In this document: in pieces, positions 13,098 to 16,209 of the stretch
Layout of the letters: every line of letters starts with the position of its first letter
Numbering within the stretch: position 1 is the stretch's first letter
DNA from: Clostridia bacterium
GTDB lineage: Bacteria > Bacillota_A > Clostridia > Christensenellales > Aristaeellaceae
Direction: 5' to 3'
Assembly: GCA_017398245.1 (NCBI GenBank)
Contig: JAFQGN010000270.1
Span: forward strand, 1-16,209
DNA: 16,209 nt
Made by a program: the position numbers and the translations under genes
The notes under the pieces: model-generated
What the model saw: the letters and a program-made list of their open reading frames with translations, nothing else
Databases searched by the model: none
Told to the model about the DNA's origin: nothing

Positions 13098-13811
13098 ATG
13101 GTTGAGACGATCCTGCTGGATTGCGGCGGCGTGATGGCGAGACCGGCGACCGGGATTTGGCTGTTTCCGCGCAATTTTCATGCGCTGATGGACGGGTATC
13201 TTGCGGGTATTTCCGAAGAGGTGCACAGAAAAGCAAGGGTGGAGGCCTCTGAAATTTTGCATGCCGACCATCATCTGTACACGGAGGATGTGGAGTGCGA
13301 GCAGATGCTGGAGTATTTCCGCAACTGCTATTGCCGCTTCCTCGGGCTGAATGTGCCGGAAGAGACGCTGCAGGCGCTTGCGCGGGCGGAAGTATATGAC
13401 GACGAACGGTTCGTGTTTTACGACGACGTGCTGCCTATTCTCGGCAAGTGGCAGGGAAAATACAAGCTGGGCATGGTCAGCGATACGCACCCGGGGCTTC
13501 GGCGCGCGATGCGGGCGCACGGTTCGCTGCAGATGTTCGGCGTGACCTCGCTCTCGTGCGACAACGGCGTGCTCAAGCCGGATCCGCTGATGTACGAAAA
13601 GGCGATGCAGGCGCTGAACGCGAAGCCGGAGACGACGATTTTTGTGGACGATCTGGACAAAAACCTGCACGGGGCAGAGAAGCTCGGCATCCGTGGGGTG
13701 AAGATCGCGCGGGAAGTGTATACGAGCGCGCCGATCGCGGCGGAAAACGAGTGGAAAGGGGCGTTCGTCCGTTCGATGGAAGAGCTGGACGGCCTGCTGG
13801 ATACGTTATGA
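13098..13811 (+). CDS. HAD-superfamily hydrolase (subfamily IA-like)
   Basis: A 237-residue phosphatase-like protein. Motif I is 'ILLDCGGVMA' with the nucleophile Asp8; the second Asp typical of DxD is Gly10, a variant common in the 'DxGGV' branch of the family. An alpha-helical cap covers about residues 15-100. Motif II is 'MVSDTHPGL' (Ser128), motif III 'VLKPDPLMYEKA' (Lys160) and motif IV 'FVDDLDKNL' (Asp184/Asp185). The substrate is unknown. If the general-acid Asp is truly absent, the enzyme may use another acid or a different chemistry. The ribosome site AAAGGGG lies ten bases before the ATG. Its stop overlaps the start of the methyltransferase gene by four bases (ATGA), so the two are translationally coupled. 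Confidence 0.85.
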   Translation: MVETILLDCGGVMARPATGIWLFPRNFHALMDGYLAGISEEVHRKARVEASEILHADHHLYTEDVECEQMLEYFRNCYCRFLGLNVPEETLQALARAEVYDDERFVFYDDVLPILGKWQGKYKLGMVSDTHPGLRRAMRAHGSLQMFGVTSLSCDNGVLKPDPLMYEKAMQALNAKPETTIFVDDLDKNLHGAEKLGIRGVKIAREVYTSAPIAAENEWKGAFVRSMEELDGLLDTL

Positions 13812-15157
13812 TAAAATATCCGGAAAAATGGCTGGAAAACATGCGCGAGCAGTTTCCACAGGAGTATGATGCGCTGCTGTGCGCGCTGGAGGAGCCTTCG
13901 CGGGCCGGGCTGAGGATCAACCCGCTGCGGCATGAGGCGGCGCAGGAGGCGCTTGCAAAATACGCGGGCAGGCCCGTCGATTGGTACGCACAGTGGGGCA
14001 GATATGTGGCCGGCGGGCGTCCCGGGGCGGATATCGCGCACTTTGCGGGCGCGTATTACATGCAGGATCCGAGCGCGATGTCGGCAGTGGCTGTGCTGGA
14101 TCCGCAGCCGGGGGAATGCATACTGGATCTGTGCGCTGCGCCCGGCGGAAAGAGCGGGCAGATTGCTGCGGGGGTCGGAATGGAGGGCGTTCTGGTCTCC
14201 AATGAGGTGGAGAGCAGCCGCGCGCGTATGCTCGTTGGAAATCTCGAACGACTCGGCATTGCAAACGCGGCCGTCGTGAGCGCGATGCCCGATGTGCTTG
14301 GGGAAAAATGGCCGGAGACGTTTGACGCCGTGCTGTGCGATGCGCCGTGCTCCGGCGAGGGGATGTTCCGACGAGACTCCGGTGCTCGGGAAGAATGGAA
14401 CGAGCGTTCGCCGGAAGGATGCGCCGCGCGGCAAAGGCCTATTCTGGAGGCGGCGGTGGCCATGCTCAGGCCCGGCGGACGGCTGGTGTATTCCACCTGC
14501 ACGTTCAACGTGCATGAGAACGAGGAGAACGTTGCATGGCTGCTGGAAACGTACCCTGAATTACGACCGGCGGAATTTGAACTGCCCGGCGTGGGAAAGA
14601 GCGAGGGCGGGTGCATACGGCTCTGGCCGCATAAGATCGAGGGCGAAGGACACTTCGCAGCGATGCTGATCAAGGAAAAAGCGACCGAAGTACGGAAAAA
14701 AGAAAAGCGCAGAGAAAAGAAGAAAATGGCGCAGGATTTGGCTGCGGAGAAGGCTTTTGAACGACTTTTGAGCGAAAATGTGTGCGACTTAGGTCGGTTT
14801 GAGGGCTGGAAGCCGGAAATGATCGAAGAATGGCTGATGCTCGTGCCGCCGAGAATGCCCGATACGAGCGGGATCTACTGCCTGCGCAAGGGACTGCCGG
14901 CGGCAAAGATCGGCCGGAGCCACGTGGAGCCGGAGCATTCGCTCGCCATGGCGATGAACGAGGATGAGGCGGGCGCGCGGCTGGATCTGAATGAAGAACA
15001 GACCGAAGTATGGATCGCGGGCGAAATGCTGGAGGCGGAGCCAGAGGGACGCGGAAAATGGGTCTGGATGCATCATTGCGGTCTGCCGCTCGGCTGGGGA
15101 AAGTACAGCGGCGGGCAGATCAAAAACCATTTGCCGAAGGGGTTGTGGAAACGGTGA
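13808..15157 (+). CDS. RsmF/YebU-like 16S rRNA (cytosine-C5) methyltransferase
   Basis: A 449-residue SAM-dependent RNA m5C methyltransferase of the NOL1/NOP2/Sun family. The N-terminus 'PEKWLENMREQFPQEYDALL' and 'RAGLRINPLR' is typical of the RsmF group. The SAM site is 'ILDLCAAPGGKSGQIA' (D107). Motif IV 'CDAPCSGEGMFRRD' carries Cys181, and motif VI 'YSTCTFNVHENEENV' carries the likely nucleophile Cys231. A lysine-rich linker ('KKEKRREKKKMAQD') leads to a C-terminal RNA-binding part with 'GRSHVEPEHSLAMAM' and 'GWGKYSGGQIKNHLPKGL', as seen in RsmF/RlmM-like proteins of Gram-positives. The target cytosine cannot be told from sequence. The start is fixed by the ATGA overlap with the HAD gene; the open frame upstream of it is a shadow of that gene. 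Confidence 0.92.
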   Translation: MIKYPEKWLENMREQFPQEYDALLCALEEPSRAGLRINPLRHEAAQEALAKYAGRPVDWYAQWGRYVAGGRPGADIAHFAGAYYMQDPSAMSAVAVLDPQPGECILDLCAAPGGKSGQIAAGVGMEGVLVSNEVESSRARMLVGNLERLGIANAAVVSAMPDVLGEKWPETFDAVLCDAPCSGEGMFRRDSGAREEWNERSPEGCAARQRPILEAAVAMLRPGGRLVYSTCTFNVHENEENVAWLLETYPELRPAEFELPGVGKSEGGCIRLWPHKIEGEGHFAAMLIKEKATEVRKKEKRREKKKMAQDLAAEKAFERLLSENVCDLGRFEGWKPEMIEEWLMLVPPRMPDTSGIYCLRKGLPAAKIGRSHVEPEHSLAMAMNEDEAGARLDLNEEQTEVWIAGEMLEAEPEGRGKWVWMHHCGLPLGWGKYSGGQIKNHLPKGLWKR

Positions 15158-15193
15158 GCAGATCTGCGCAGGCTGGATAAAAAAGAGAATACG

Positions 15194-15222
15194 GTCTGTG
15201 TTTCTTTCAAAAAACAGACTTT
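15194..15222 (+). terminator. Weak hairpin after the methyltransferase gene
   Basis: GTCTGT (15194-15199) and ACAGAC (15214-15219) pair, with three further A-T pairs inside after one mismatch. Only three T follow. It may be a minor terminator or RNA 3' structure ahead of the stronger one 40 bp later. Confidence 0.35.
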
Positions 15223-15251
15223 GGATCGTTTGAGATGCAAATAGGAATCAA

Positions 15252-15297
15252 AGAGATCGCTCTGCTGCTGCGGGAAAGCAGCGGGGCGGTCTCTTTA
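15252..15297 (+). terminator. Strong terminator of the HAD-methyltransferase operon
   Basis: The arms 15252-15269 and 15277-15294 pair over 18 bp (three G-U) with a 7-nt loop. TTTATAT follows. It stands about 95 bp after the methyltransferase stop and is the last clear element tied to that operon. Confidence 0.75.
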
Positions 15298-15838
15298 TAT
15301 ATAAGAAGATAAGTATACGGAGAGACGCTGGATGAGAGGCAGAGAAGAAACATACCGGAGTCTTTTATACGGTGCTGCATCTGATACGGATTGCATGACG
15401 GTTTTGTGCAAATAGTGCACATTTTGCGGGGATCTATGGTCTTTTCGGGCCGGATAAGGGAAAGAGCCGTCTGCCGGGACGGAGTGACGGCATGATTTCG
15501 AAAAAAGTGGCTTCCACGCAGGCTGGATTACACTAAAAAGCGCGCCAAATGCTGGGATTCTTAGCGGAAGAAATGGCGTGGGAGTGTTCGAAAAAAAGAA
15601 TGGAAAGGGACAATTACATACCGGAGTCGGTATGATATAGCGTAATGCAATGAAGAAAATATTAAATGTGCGTAAATTTTATGCGGGGGGGGGTATTTTT
15701 GGCGCCCCAAAACGTTGACGGTGACAACGGTAAATGGAAAATTATCTTGTATAAGAGTTCAATGTGGTAAGTGTTCGTCATAGTGTGAACGAGAAGGTTT
15801 AAGGGCGCGTAGCGCCAAATGATATAGGAGTGTACGGT
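15298..15838. other. Long non-coding, more AT-rich stretch before a surface protein gene
   Basis: No convincing gene lies here. I see a TGTGCA-aatag-TGCACA inverted repeat (15405-15421); two overlapping, mutually exclusive hairpins using GCCGTC at 15466-15471 with either 15478-15482 or 15486-15491; a 13-mer ACATACCGGAGTC present twice (15350-15362 and 15616-15628); a run of nine G (15685-15693); a TTTTGG-CGCC-CCAAAA hairpin (15697-15712); and GGCGC-GTA-GCGCC (15804-15816) just before the ribosome site of the next gene. No known riboswitch was recognised and no clear promoter could be fixed. TTGACG at 15715-15720 is a possible -35. Confidence 0.5.
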
Positions 15839-16209
15839 ATGAAAAAGTTTAGGCGAGCGTTTGCATGGTTGATGATCGTAATGCTGCTGCAGGAGAATAT
15901 TCTGGCTGCCGTGGCTGATTCCGTGCCGGATTTGCCGATTGTGGTGATAAACGACACGGAGCAGGTCATTTCCGATGAGGTGCAAATCGAACTGAAAGAT
16001 CCAGTGGAAGCTGGGTCTGGTTCGGATGCGCCTGAACCGGCTCCGATTTCAGACGAAGAACCGCCTGTAGAGACGCAGAAGCCTGTAGAGACGCAGAAGC
16101 CTGTGGAGACGCAGAAGCCTGTGGAGACGCAGAAGCCTGTGGAGACGCAGAAGCCTGTGGAGACGCAGAAGCCTGTGGAGACGCAGAAGCCTGTGGAGAC
16201 GCAGAAGCC
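15839..16209 (+). CDS. Secreted or surface protein with PVETQK repeats (partial, runs off window)
   Basis: The 5' end of a gene; 123 full codons are visible, no stop. The ATG is preceded by AGGAG (15826-15830) with eight bases between. The product starts with a signal peptide: basic MKKFRRAF, a hydrophobic core 'AWLMIVMLLQENILAAV', then a likely cleavage near ILAAVADS. An acidic segment of about 50 residues follows ('VVINDTEQVISDEVQIELKD', 'GSDAPEPAPISDEEPP') and then perfect tandem PVETQK hexapeptides. Pro-rich repeats of this kind usually span cell walls or act as stalks, so a cell-wall-linked adhesin or similar is plausible. No functional domain is visible in the part given. Confidence 0.8.
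   Translation, partial: MKKFRRAFAWLMIVMLLQENILAAVADSVPDLPIVVINDTEQVISDEVQIELKDPVEAGSGSDAPEPAPISDEEPPVETQKPVETQKPVETQKPVETQKPVETQKPVETQKPVETQKPVETQK
16064..16207 (+). repeat. Perfect 18-bp coding tandem repeat (PVETQK)
   Basis: Eight consecutive copies of CCTGTRGAGACGCAGAAG are present, continuing beyond the window edge. The only variation is GTA in the first two copies against GTG in the other six. The repeat keeps frame. Near-identity suggests recent expansion or ongoing slippage, and such arrays are also prone to collapse in assembly. Confidence 0.95.

Noticed and set aside
12050..13105. 351-residue plus-strand frame opposite the yhaM-like gene
   Set aside because: Antisense shadow. The minus-strand protein has a complete OB-fold and HD signature.
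15158..15167. Palindrome GCAGATCTGC just after the methyltransferase stop
   Set aside because: A 10-bp perfect palindrome with no loop, spacing partner or T-run. Likely chance.
15662..15985. 107-residue minus-strand frame at the right edge
   Set aside because: It overlaps the signal-peptide gene antisense and the poly-G region, and has no motif or ribosome site.

Overview
The window looks like chromosome of an anaerobic, endospore-forming member of the Bacillota (Clostridia-like) with rather GC-rich DNA. The evidence is two late sporulation sigma factors (SigG, SigK), a YlmC/YmxH-type protein, a CotF-like coat protein, an Rnf ferredoxin:NAD+ oxidoreductase operon, strong GGAGG-type ribosome sites and hairpin-plus-T-run terminators. 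I cannot name the species.

Sporulation block, 1-4712. sigG and ylmC run leftward and end in two tandem terminators. Divergently, a membrane-bound PAS-GGDEF diguanylate cyclase, a CotF-like coat protein and an intact sigK (with hydrophobic pro-sequence) run rightward. sigG and the coat gene each carry a similar SigG/SigF-like promoter (TGCATA, 18 bp, then GATACTG or CATACTC).

Energy block, 4727-9225. A near-consensus SigA promoter and a leader with a 19-bp hairpin precede rnfC-rnfD-rnfE-rnfA-rnfB, which is tightly packed and closed by a terminator. The usual rnfG (FMN-binding subunit) is absent, and there is no room for it between any two of these genes. This is the most surprising feature of the window.

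Mixed housekeeping block, 9245-15296. An HD-like protein whose HD pair reads HG is in an operon with a UDP-glucuronate 4-epimerase. Three and a third copies of a 105-bp tandem repeat follow, then a GNAT acetyltransferase that converges with a YhaM-type exoribonuclease on a shared bidirectional terminator. The yhaM-like gene diverges from a HAD hydrolase - RsmF-like rRNA methyltransferase operon, and the two promoters share one -35 box.

Right edge, 15297-16209. About 540 bp of more AT-rich non-coding DNA holds small inverted repeats, a duplicated 13-mer and a run of nine G. It leads into the start of a secreted or surface protein that turns into perfect 18-bp (PVETQK) repeats and runs off the window end.
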